DNA from: CAINDZ01 sp964399195
Lineage (GTDB): Bacteria; Krumholzibacteriota; Krumholzibacteriia; LZORAL124-64-63
DNA length: 29,204 bases
Direction: 5' to 3'
NCBI GenBank assembly: GCA_964399195.1
Contig: CAYNPY010000044.1
Location: forward strand, 1-29,204
The position numbers were made by a program, and so were the translations under genes. Below are positions 23,429-29,204 of this stretch, in pieces. Below the pieces are notes generated by a model. That model was not told where the DNA came from and ran no database searches. It saw only the letters and a program-made list of their open reading frames with translations. Numbering within the stretch: position 1 is the first letter of the stretch; every line of letters begins with the position of its first letter.

Positions 23429-23461
23429 CCGGACCCGCGAACAGCGAGAACCCGCCGCCGC

Positions 23462-23803
23462 CTACCGCGAATACTTGAACATCAGGTCCACCAGCTCGTC
23501 ATAAGTCGCCTCCGCCGCCTCCTCGCTGACGCGCACCGCCGCCGCCGCGCAGTGCTTGAGGTGGTTGCGCATCAGCTCGCGGCCCACCGCGCGCAGCGCC
23601 TCCTGCACCGACGAGACCTGCGCCAGGATGTCGGGGCAGTAGCGGTCCTCCTCGACCATCCGCTGCAGGCCGCGCACCTGGCCCTCGATGCGGCGCAGGC
23701 GCTTGAGGTTGCGGTCGCGGATAGCGGGGTCGACCGCCACGGCCTTGCGGTCGCCTTCCGCGGCGCCGGCGCCGCACTGGTCCCCGTTGTTCTCGTGCTT
23801 CAT
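23462..23803 (-). CDS. csoR: CsoR-family copper-sensing repressor
   Basis: 113 aa from the ATG at 23803, which has AAGGAGA 7 nt upstream; an ATG at 23809 is too close to that site. The all-helical DUF156 fold is evident (RLRRIEGQVRGLQRMVEEDRYC). The metal ligands Cys56, His81 and Cys85 have the 25- and 4-residue spacing of the CsoR Cys-His-Cys copper(I) site. It represses copper genes until copper binds. It is the third gene after the cupredoxin gene and copA, so the regulator is inside its own operon. A probable operator is upstream of the cupredoxin gene. Confidence 0.92.
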   Translation of the reverse strand: MKHENNGDQCGAGAAEGDRKAVAVDPAIRDRNLKRLRRIEGQVRGLQRMVEEDRYCPDILAQVSSVQEALRAVGRELMRNHLKHCAAAAVRVSEEAAEATYDELVDLMFKYSR

Positions 23804-23838
23804 CCCCATCTCTCCTTGTTGCGGGCCGGGGCCCGCGT

Positions 23839-26022
23839 TCACGCCGCCAGCGGCCCGCCCCCGCGCCGCAGCCGCAGCGAGTTGGCCACCACGCTCACCG
23901 AACTGAAGGCCATCGCCGCGCCGGCCAGGACCGGCGACAGCAGCAGGCCGAAGGCCGGGAACAGCAGCCCGGCCGCGACGGGGATCCCCGCCGCGTTGTA
24001 GAGGAACGCCCAGAACAGGTTCTGCTTCATGACGCGCATCGTCTGCCGCGAGAGCGCGATGGCGTCCGCGACGCCGGATAGGTCGGCGCGCATCAGAGCG
24101 ATGTCGCTGGCCTCGACGGCGATGTCCGCGCCCGCGCCCATGGCGATGCCCACGTCGGCCTGCGCCAGCGCCGGCGCGTCGTTGACGCCGTCGCCGACCA
24201 TCGCCACCACGTGGCCGGCCGCCTGCAGGCGCTTCACCTCGGCGACCTTGCCCTCGGGCATGACGCCGGCCACGACGTCGTCGATGCCGGCAGCGCGGGC
24301 CACGGCGCGCGCCGTGCGTTCGTTGTCGCCGGTGAGCATGATCACCTGCAGGCCCAGCCGCCGCAACCGCGCCACGGCCGCCGGCGAGGTGGCGCGCACC
24401 GGGTCGGCCACCGCGATCAGCCCGGCCGGTTGCCCGTCGACCGCCACGTGGACCGGCGTCCAGCCCGCGGCCGCGAACCGTTCGGCTTCGGCGCGCAGCG
24501 GCGCGGCGTCGACCGCGTGCTCGCGCAGCATGGCCTCGTTGCCCACCAGCACCTCGCGTCCGCCCACGCGCCCGCGCGCGCCGCGCCCGGTCACCGAGTC
24601 GAAACCCTCGGCCGCCGGCAGGGACAGGCCGCGGGCCGTCGCCTGGGCGACGATCGCCTCGGCCAGCGGGTGCTCGGACGACTTCTCCAGCGCGGCGGCC
24701 AGCCGCAGCAGCTCGTCCTCACCGGTCGATGCGGACAAGGTGGCGATCGCGGTCACCGCCGGCCGCCCCTCGGTGATGGTGCCGGTCTTGTCCAGCACCA
24801 CCGCCGTCACGCCGCCGGCGCGCTGCAGCGCGACGCCGCCCTTGATCAGGACACCTTGCCGCGCGCCGCGGCCGGTGGCCACCATCAATGCGGTGGGCAC
24901 CGCCAGGCCCATCGCGCACGGGCAGGCGATGATCAGCACCGCGACCGCGGCCGCAAGCCCGCGCGCGAGCGGCGCCGCGTCCGCCGCCACGAACCACACC
25001 GCGAACGTGACGACGGCCAGCTGCAGCACCACCGGCACGAACACCGCGCTGATGCGGTCGGCCAGGCGCTGGATGGGGGCCTGCGAGCCCTGCGCGTCGC
25101 GCATCAGGCGGACGATCCGGGCCAGCACGCTGTCCTCGCCGACGGTCGTCGCGCGGTAGCGGAAGGCGCCGGTGCGGTTGATGGTCCCGCCGATCACGGG
25201 GCTGCCCGCAGCCTTGGCCACCGGCACGGACTCGCCGGTGAGCATCGACTCGTCGACGGCGCTCGCGCCGGACACCACCTCGCCGTCGACGGGCACGCGC
25301 TCGCCCGGGCGCACCAGGATGTGGTCGCCGGCGACGACCTCGCCGACGGCCACGTCGACCTCGCGCCCGTCGCGCGCGACGCGCGCCATCGCCGGCTGCA
25401 GGTCCGCCAGCGCGCGCAGGGCCGCGGTCGTCTGCCGTCGCGCCCTCGCCTCCAGCGCGTTGCCGGCCAGCACCAGCGCGATGATGAAGACGATCGCCTC
25501 GTAGTACACGTCCGGCTGCAGGCCGCGCGCCAGGAAGAAGCCCGGCCACAGCGTGGCCAGCGCCGAGTACGCGAACGCCGCCCCCGTGCCGACCGCCACC
25601 AGCGTGTTCATGTCGGCCGCGTGATGGCGGAAGGCCGTCCACGCGCGCGTGTAGAAATGACGGCCGCCGCGCAGCATCACGGCCAGGCTCAGCGCGAGCA
25701 GGACGTAGCTGAGCGCGCCGGCCGGTATCGCGTAGAGCCACGGTGCCGCCGACTGCAGGCCCGGCGAGAGCCAGCCCATCGCCCAGGTCATGAACGGGTC
25801 GGCGCCGCCGCCGTGTCCGCCGTGCCCGCCGCCCATCAGCGGCATCGACAGGAGCATCGCCAGCGCGGCCGCGACGAGACTCTCGCCGGCCAGCCGCCGC
25901 AGGTGCCGGTACTCGGCGATCTGCGCGCGGTCCTGCGCTTCCTGCTCGGCCACGGCGCTGCGCGCATTCAAGTGCGTTCCCGACGCGCAGCACGATTTGT
26001 TGGTGATTGTCGAGTCGTTCAT
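23839..26022 (-). CDS. copA: Copper(I)-exporting P1B-type ATPase, CopA-like, without N-terminal HMA domain
   Basis: 727 aa. It pumps copper(I) out of the cytoplasm using ATP. Motifs: TGES 262-265, CPC 367-369 in the sixth membrane helix, DKTGT with phosphorylated Asp411, the HP pair 451-452 (SSEHPLAE) and GDGVND 610-615. The last helices carry YNAAGIP and MAFSSVSVVANSLRL, the Tyr-Asn and Met-Ser-Ser residues typical of copper(I) pumps. The usual N-terminal heavy-metal-binding domain is absent; instead there is a short tail with Cys11-Cys12 and a Gly/His-rich loop (GGGHGGHGGG, about 64-73). It starts 3 bp after the cupredoxin stop. Confidence 0.95.
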   Translation of the reverse strand: MNDSTITNKSCCASGTHLNARSAVAEQEAQDRAQIAEYRHLRRLAGESLVAAALAMLLSMPLMGGGHGGHGGGADPFMTWAMGWLSPGLQSAAPWLYAIPAGALSYVLLALSLAVMLRGGRHFYTRAWTAFRHHAADMNTLVAVGTGAAFAYSALATLWPGFFLARGLQPDVYYEAIVFIIALVLAGNALEARARRQTTAALRALADLQPAMARVARDGREVDVAVGEVVAGDHILVRPGERVPVDGEVVSGASAVDESMLTGESVPVAKAAGSPVIGGTINRTGAFRYRATTVGEDSVLARIVRLMRDAQGSQAPIQRLADRISAVFVPVVLQLAVVTFAVWFVAADAAPLARGLAAAVAVLIIACPCAMGLAVPTALMVATGRGARQGVLIKGGVALQRAGGVTAVVLDKTGTITEGRPAVTAIATLSASTGEDELLRLAAALEKSSEHPLAEAIVAQATARGLSLPAAEGFDSVTGRGARGRVGGREVLVGNEAMLREHAVDAAPLRAEAERFAAAGWTPVHVAVDGQPAGLIAVADPVRATSPAAVARLRRLGLQVIMLTGDNERTARAVARAAGIDDVVAGVMPEGKVAEVKRLQAAGHVVAMVGDGVNDAPALAQADVGIAMGAGADIAVEASDIALMRADLSGVADAIALSRQTMRVMKQNLFWAFLYNAAGIPVAAGLLFPAFGLLLSPVLAGAAMAFSSVSVVANSLRLRRGGGPLAA

Positions 26023-26025
26023 CGC

Positions 26026-26415
26026 TCACGCCTCCTGTTCCACGACGACGAGCCGGCCCTTGAGCATGCCCATGCCGCAGGTGAAGGCGAAGGTGCCGGC
26101 CTGCTGCGGCAGCAGCTCGATCGTGGTGCGGTCGAACGCGGGCAGGAACCGCTTCACGCCAAGGTCGGGGAAGACGACTTCTTCCGAGCAGGCGGACGAC
26201 TCCTGCCGGTCGAAGGTGATGCGGACCGGCACGCCGCGGCGCACCTGGACCGCTGCGGGCTCGTAGCCGCCGCGCACGGCGACGGTGATGCTCTGGACCT
26301 GCCCCTCGGCCAGGGCAGCGGCCGCCGGCCGGCGCCGGCTCAGGAAGAAGTACCGGTTGATCCACGCGATCGCCGCGAGCGAGGCCGCGATGACGATGAT
26401 TTCGTTCTGCGACAT
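26026..26415 (-). CDS. Membrane-anchored cupredoxin-domain protein
   Basis: 129 aa. One N-terminal membrane segment (about residues 5-25, with RYFFLSRRR after it) precedes a cupredoxin-like beta-sandwich (about 40-127): GGYEPAAVQVRRGVPVRITFDRQ, then SSACSEEVVFPDLGV, then GTFAFTCGMGMLKG. Likely copper ligands are Cys76, Cys113, Met115 and Met117. Proteins of this type sit beside CopA in many bacteria and probably hand copper to or from the pump. First gene of the cupredoxin-copA-csoR operon. Its start codon is 32 bp from the CsoR-like operator. Confidence 0.9.
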   Translation of the reverse strand: MSQNEIIVIAASLAAIAWINRYFFLSRRRPAAAALAEGQVQSITVAVRGGYEPAAVQVRRGVPVRITFDRQESSACSEEVVFPDLGVKRFLPAFDRTTIELLPQQAGTFAFTCGMGMLKGRLVVVEQEA

Positions 26416-26446
26416 GGGGTTACCTCCAGGACCGGGCTATTGCCAA

Positions 26447-26468
26447 ATACCCACCAGGGGTATGTCAA
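26447..26468 (-). promoter_or_regulatory. CsoR-like operator overlapping the copper-operon promoter
   Basis: ATACCCACCAGGGGTAT (26447-26463) is a near-perfect inverted repeat of the TACCC...GGGTA type bound by CsoR. On the minus strand a perfect -35 TTGACA (26463-26468) abuts it, so the operator fills the promoter spacer. A weak -10 (GGCAAT, 26439-26444) would give an 18-bp spacer. The layout fits repression by the CsoR encoded in the same operon. Confidence 0.75.
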
Positions 26469-26555
26469 CAGGGGCAATATACATACCCCGCCACCCTATC
26501 GCAAGGGGTGAATTGCGATGACCGCCGCTGCGGCAGGGCGGAAGCCTGCGGGGAG

Positions 26556-26569
26556 TTGCGCCGGCACAA
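26556..26569. repeat. Variant P1 palindrome, copy 11
   Basis: TTGCGCCGGCACAA, one base off the core. The outer arms GGGG and CCCC can still pair. Confidence 0.75.
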
Positions 26570-26599
26570 GCCCCCCGCCCGCACCCGTCGCAGGCTCCG

Positions 26600-26635
26600 C
26601 CGCGGAGATCGTTGATACATCAACCATCTGCCGGA
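26600..26635 (+). repeat. P2 dyad, copy c
   Basis: CCGCGG, 5 nt, GTTGATACATCAAC (26611-26624), 6 nt, CCGGA. It is 30 bp from P1 copy 11 and 199 bp before the ClpX-like start codon. Confidence 0.8.
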
Positions 26636-26833
26636 ACATGACTGCGAAGAGAGAAGGTCCGCGGCACGCCGCCGCCGCCACGCGCCTGCTCACGATATAC
26701 GGTATGTATCCCCGGCTTTCTAAGTGAACACGCGTTGACGCGCCCCAAACGCGCGCCGCGATCGGCTAGACTTCCTGCGCACGGGACCTCACGGAGAATT
26801 GGTCCCGGTCGGCCTATGCAGGAGGATCCCCAT

Positions 26834-27778
26834 ATGACGAACCAGACGCCGCGCCAGCTCCCGACCCCTCGTGAAATCGTCGCCCACCTCGACCGCTACG
26901 TGTACGGACAGGACCAGGCCAAGCGCGACCTCGCCGTCGCGATCTACAACCACTACCTCGGACTCGGCTATCACCATCATCATCCGCAGGCCACCGGCGG
27001 CGCGCCCACGCGCGGCCACGCCGGGGCGCCGTTCGGCAAGCAGCACATCCTGCTGATGGGCCCCACGGGCTCGGGCAAGACGTACCTGATCCGGCTGATC
27101 GCCGAGCTGCTCGGCGTGCCGTGGACGTTCCTGGCGGCCACGTCGCTGGTGCAGACCGGCTACGTGGGGACGCGCATCGAGACCGCGATCGGCACGCTGT
27201 ACCAGGCGGCCGGGCGCGAGCGGCGCGCGGCCGAGCGCGGCATCATCCTGATCGACGAAATCGACAAGATCGCCGCGCGCGGGCGCTCGTCCGGGCCCGA
27301 CGTCAGCGGCGAGGGCGTGCAGCAGGCGCTGCTCTCGGTGCTGGACGGGCGCGTGGTGCAGGTGTCGACGGGCGGCTCGGCCGACTTCGTGATGGGCGAG
27401 ATCGACACCGCGTCGATCCTGTTCGTCTGCGCGGGGGCCTTCGTGGGCCTCGACGAACAGGCGCGCCGGCGGCGGCGCGGCGAGGCCGGCATCGGCTTCG
27501 GCGCCCGCCCCGGCGCGGGCGGTTCGCGCGCGACGGCGCGCGACCTCGACCTGCCCGACACCGAGGACCTGGTCCGCTTCGGCTTCATCCCCGAGCTGGT
27601 CGGCCGCTTCGCCACCGTTTCGGCCACACGCGCGCTGACCGTCGACGACCTGGTCTCGGTGCTGGAATCAGCCGAGGAGTCGGGGCTGCCGCGGCAGCAG
27701 CGGCGGGTCGGGGGGCACGGCCGCGCCCGGCAGTTCACCCCCGGCGCGCTGCGCGCGGGGGCCGTGGAGGCGGGCGCG
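26834..27778 (+). CDS. ClpX-like AAA+ unfoldase, N-terminal part (runs into assembly gap)
   Basis: 315 codons to the N run. The ATG at 26834 has AGGAGG 7 nt upstream. It lacks the Cys4 zinc-binding domain of ClpX and begins at the AAA+ module: Walker A GPTGSGKT (76-83), pore loop GYVG (109-112), Walker B IILIDEID (137-144), GFIPELVGRF (250-259) and an IGF loop (GIGFGA, 219-224), the ClpP-docking motif. A His run (HHHH, 47-50) lies before Walker A. The pore loop is followed by TRIE instead of the usual EDVE. No clpP is nearby. The chain resumes after the gap with the sensor-2 motif, so this is one gene. It is probably a protease-partner unfoldase paralogue rather than housekeeping ClpX. Confidence 0.88.
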
Positions 27779-27788
27779 NNNNNNNNNN
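27779..27788. other. Assembly gap (10 N)
   Basis: Ten Ns. The coding frame differs across the gap while ClpX homology continues on either side, so the real missing length is not exactly ten bases. Confidence 0.98.
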
Positions 27789-28460
27789 GGCACCGGCGCC
27801 CGCGGCCTCAACCGCGCGGTGCTGCGCAGCCTGGCCGACGTCGACTTCCGCCTGCCCGAACTGGCCGCCGAGGGCGTCACGCGCGTGACGGTCACGGCCG
27901 CCACGGTGCGCGGCGCGAGGGGAGCGGGCGTGCAGGTGGCGCGGTCGCGGCCGCGGGCGGTGCGGCGACCCGGCCGCGGCGACCGCGCGCGGGGAGACGG
28001 ACCGCGCGGCCCCCGCGCGGCGTCTCCCTGCCGCACCATCGCCGAGGAACTGCGCGCCGTGGCGCTGGCCGCGCCCGAGCCCGCCGCCGAGGAACCGGCC
28101 CCGGCCGCCGCCGCGGCCAAGGTCGCCGACAGCGAGGTCTTCACGTTCACCGACCCGCGCGGCCTGACGGTCGAGCAGATCCGCAAGCGCCTGGACGCGG
28201 TGAAACGGTCGCTGAAGTTCGGCCGCTCGATGATCACGGCCAAGGCCTGGTGGGCCGCCTTCGAGGAGGAGAACAGAGAGAAGCTGCACGTCGTGCTGCG
28301 CACCGCCGAGGAGCTGCGCATGCGCGACTGCGGCCTGGACGAGTTCTTCCGCGCCCACCTGGACGCCGACACGGACAACATCCACGCGGTGCTGCTCTAC
28401 CTGGACTACCGGCGCGCGCGTGAAGCGTGGGAGCGCAAGCGGAAGGGGCCCAAGACCTGA
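27789..28460 (+). CDS. ClpX-like AAA+ unfoldase, C-terminal part with unusual extension
   Basis: 223 codons before the stop. It opens with GTGARGLNRAVLRSLADVDFRLPEL, the sensor-2/small-domain segment of ClpX, and VTRVTVTAATVRG, the normal last strand. ClpX would end about 15-25 residues later; here about 170 residues follow. They comprise an Arg/Gly/Pro-rich stretch (with a strong DNA hairpin in it), an Ala/Pro/Glu linker, and a helical domain (TFTDPRGLTVEQIRKRLDAV, SLKFGRSMITAKAWWAAF, DNIHAVLLYLDYRRAREAW) that I do not recognise. The frame is continuous to the stop at 28460, but a sequencing error in the GC hairpin could be hiding a gene boundary. Confidence 0.75.
   Translation, partial: GTGARGLNRAVLRSLADVDFRLPELAAEGVTRVTVTAATVRGARGAGVQVARSRPRAVRRPGRGDRARGDGPRGPRAASPCRTIAEELRAVALAAPEPAAEEPAPAAAAAKVADSEVFTFTDPRGLTVEQIRKRLDAVKRSLKFGRSMITAKAWWAAFEEENREKLHVVLRTAEELRMRDCGLDEFFRAHLDADTDNIHAVLLYLDYRRAREAWERKRKGPKT
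27992..28028 (+). repeat. Long GC hairpin inside the ClpX-like gene
   Basis: GGGAGACG (27992-27999) pairs with CGTCTCCC (28021-28028), and CCGCGCGG (28002-28009) pairs with CCGCGCGG (28013-28020), with a 2-nt bulge and a 3-nt loop. It lies where ClpX homology ends. Confidence 0.75.
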
Positions 28461-28502
28461 CGTGCCGCGGGCGCCGGCGCACGCATCACGACTTCGTCGG
28501 CG

Positions 28503-28516
28503 TTGCGCCGGCGCAA
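28503..28516. repeat. P1 palindrome, copy 12
   Basis: Exact core in the 180-bp convergent spacer, 42 bp after the ClpX-like stop. A degenerate half copy (GCGCCGGCGCACGC) lies at 28471-28484. Nothing else is recognised in this spacer. Confidence 0.9.
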
Positions 28517-28640
28517 GCCGCCGCCGGGTCTCCCGCAGCGTCCGCCTCTGGGCCGTGATGCCCGACCACAGCGTGGTCAGCAGCGATTGGGTGGCCGTCG
28601 ACGCCGACGATGGCGCCGAGGTGGTGATTGCGCCGCCATC

Positions 28641-29204
28641 TCAAGCCTGCGCCAGGCCCAGAACGCGGCTGACGTCCACCATCAATCCGTGCGCCGTCAC
28701 TTCGTTCATGCCGCCGGCCAGCGTGTGGGAGCGGCCGCCGGACTCGGCGCACAGCATGTACGACACCTGGATGGCGCGCGCGCGGTTGACGGCCCGGTCG
28801 TTGGCCGCGCCCGCGGCCATCGACGTGAACAGGGTGCCGGTGTCCACGGCCACGGCGCCGCCCTGGATGTCGGGCACGCCGTTGCGCACGATCAGGCGGT
28901 GCAGCTGCTCGCGCGTGATGGTGGCGCCGCCGGTCTCGATGGCGCCGTTCGACACCACGAACGTGCCGCCGGGCGAGCGCAACTTGTCCACCTTGCCCGC
29001 GAACCACTTGTTGACCCACTTGCGCACGTACCACGCGCCGACGATGCCGACCGCCAGCCGCAGAACGACGAGGACCGGGTTCGTGTGAGCCGGCGTCGTG
29101 CCGATGACGACCAGCGCGAAGATCACGGCGATGATGTTGGCCGCGCCCTTGGAACGGGGCGCCGAGGCCGGGGTGACGGTGAAGCGGACACGACCGCCGC
29201 CGAG
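28641..29204 (-). CDS. Membrane protein of unknown function, 5' partial
   Basis: 188 codons, open to the right edge of the window, so the start lies outside it. From the edge it reads GGGRVRFTVTPASAPRSKG, then two hydrophobic segments (ANIIAVIFALVVIGT and LVVLRLAVGIVGAWYVRKWVNKWFAG), then a soluble C-terminal domain of about 115 residues (GGTFVVSNGAIETGGATITREQLHRLIVRNGVPD, AVNRARAIQVSYMLCAES). A GTG at 29126 is in frame but the coding sequence clearly continues upstream. No family recognised. It converges with the ClpX-like gene. Confidence 0.7.
   Translation of the reverse strand, partial: LGGGRVRFTVTPASAPRSKGAANIIAVIFALVVIGTTPAHTNPVLVVLRLAVGIVGAWYVRKWVNKWFAGKVDKLRSPGGTFVVSNGAIETGGATITREQLHRLIVRNGVPDIQGGAVAVDTGTLFTSMAAGAANDRAVNRARAIQVSYMLCAESGGRSHTLAGGMNEVTAHGLMVDVSRVLGLAQA

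Larger units (their letters stand above)
26469..26833. other. Divergent spacer between the copper operon and the ClpX-like gene
   Basis: No gene is supported; a 65-codon minus-strand frame here is largely repeat sequence. Contents are a P1 variant (26556), a P2 dyad (26600-26635), an AT-rich ATATACGGTATGTAT patch (26694-26708), and a TAGACT at 26767 that could be a -10 for the ClpX-like gene, though no matching -35 was found. Confidence 0.6.

Noticed and set aside
26496..26693. 65-codon minus-strand frame with MVDVSTIS
   Set aside because: Similar MVD(I/L/V)ST strings appear wherever a P2 dyad is translated, so it is repeat sequence and not a conserved small protein.
1..29204. tRNA, rRNA or CRISPR arrays
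   Set aside because: No cloverleaf, rRNA-like or regularly spaced repeat pattern was recognised by eye; a covariance search would be needed to exclude short RNAs.

Overview
The window is a very GC-rich bacterial segment. It is probably a metagenome-assembled contig, because it contains a run of ten Ns at 27779-27788 and a homopolymeric G/C edge at 1-50. The best guess at lineage is the FCB side of the tree (Candidatus Eisenbacteria or Krumholzibacteriota type). The basis is a secreted beta-propeller with a FlgD-like C-terminal domain, secreted beta-helix proteins with conserved C-termini, and a DUF222-HNH relic. No rRNA or tRNA was seen, so this placement is inference.

Layout. 3-1442: HtrA/Do protease, cut by the window edge, followed by a strong terminator. 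1443-3610: accessory patch with a decayed DUF222-HNH endonuclease and a YhcG/DUF1016 PDDEXK nuclease that has lost its own stop. 3620-7137 (minus): likely operon of a SagB-type tandem nitroreductase, an AtpZ-like membrane protein, a secreted SRPBCC protein and a secreted alpha/beta hydrolase. 7257-10762 (plus): a 661-aa protein of unknown function translationally coupled to an HD-GYP protein. 10775-15579 (minus): three secreted proteins in an operon-like array (14-repeat propeller, beta-helix, NTR-like plus HEAT). 15707-19208: divergent pair of a membrane PAS/DEDDh exonuclease and a cNMP/CBS/DUF294 regulator. 19544-23165: small secreted protein, CYTH, TerC and a second beta-helix protein. 23462-26415 (minus): copper operon (cupredoxin, CopA, CsoR) with a CsoR-like operator. 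26834-28460: ClpX-like unfoldase interrupted by the assembly gap. 28641-29204: partial membrane protein.

The most unusual content lies outside the ordinary genes. A 14-bp palindrome, TTGCGCCGGCGCAA (called P1 here), occurs nine times exactly and three times with one or two changes. It is mostly found in spacers just after stop codons, but also inside two coding sequences and at the internal break of the HNH pseudogene. A second dyad (called P2), cCGG-N4-5-GTTGAYnnnTCAAC-N6-CCGGA, occurs four times, in three cases 28-41 bp from a P1. This looks like a REP/BIME-type or short non-autonomous repeat system with no visible driver gene in the window. Separately, three secreted proteins, two of them beta-helix paralogues and one unrelated, end exactly in W-G-[DA]-L-K-A-x-[YF]-R, a candidate C-terminal sorting or assembly tag.
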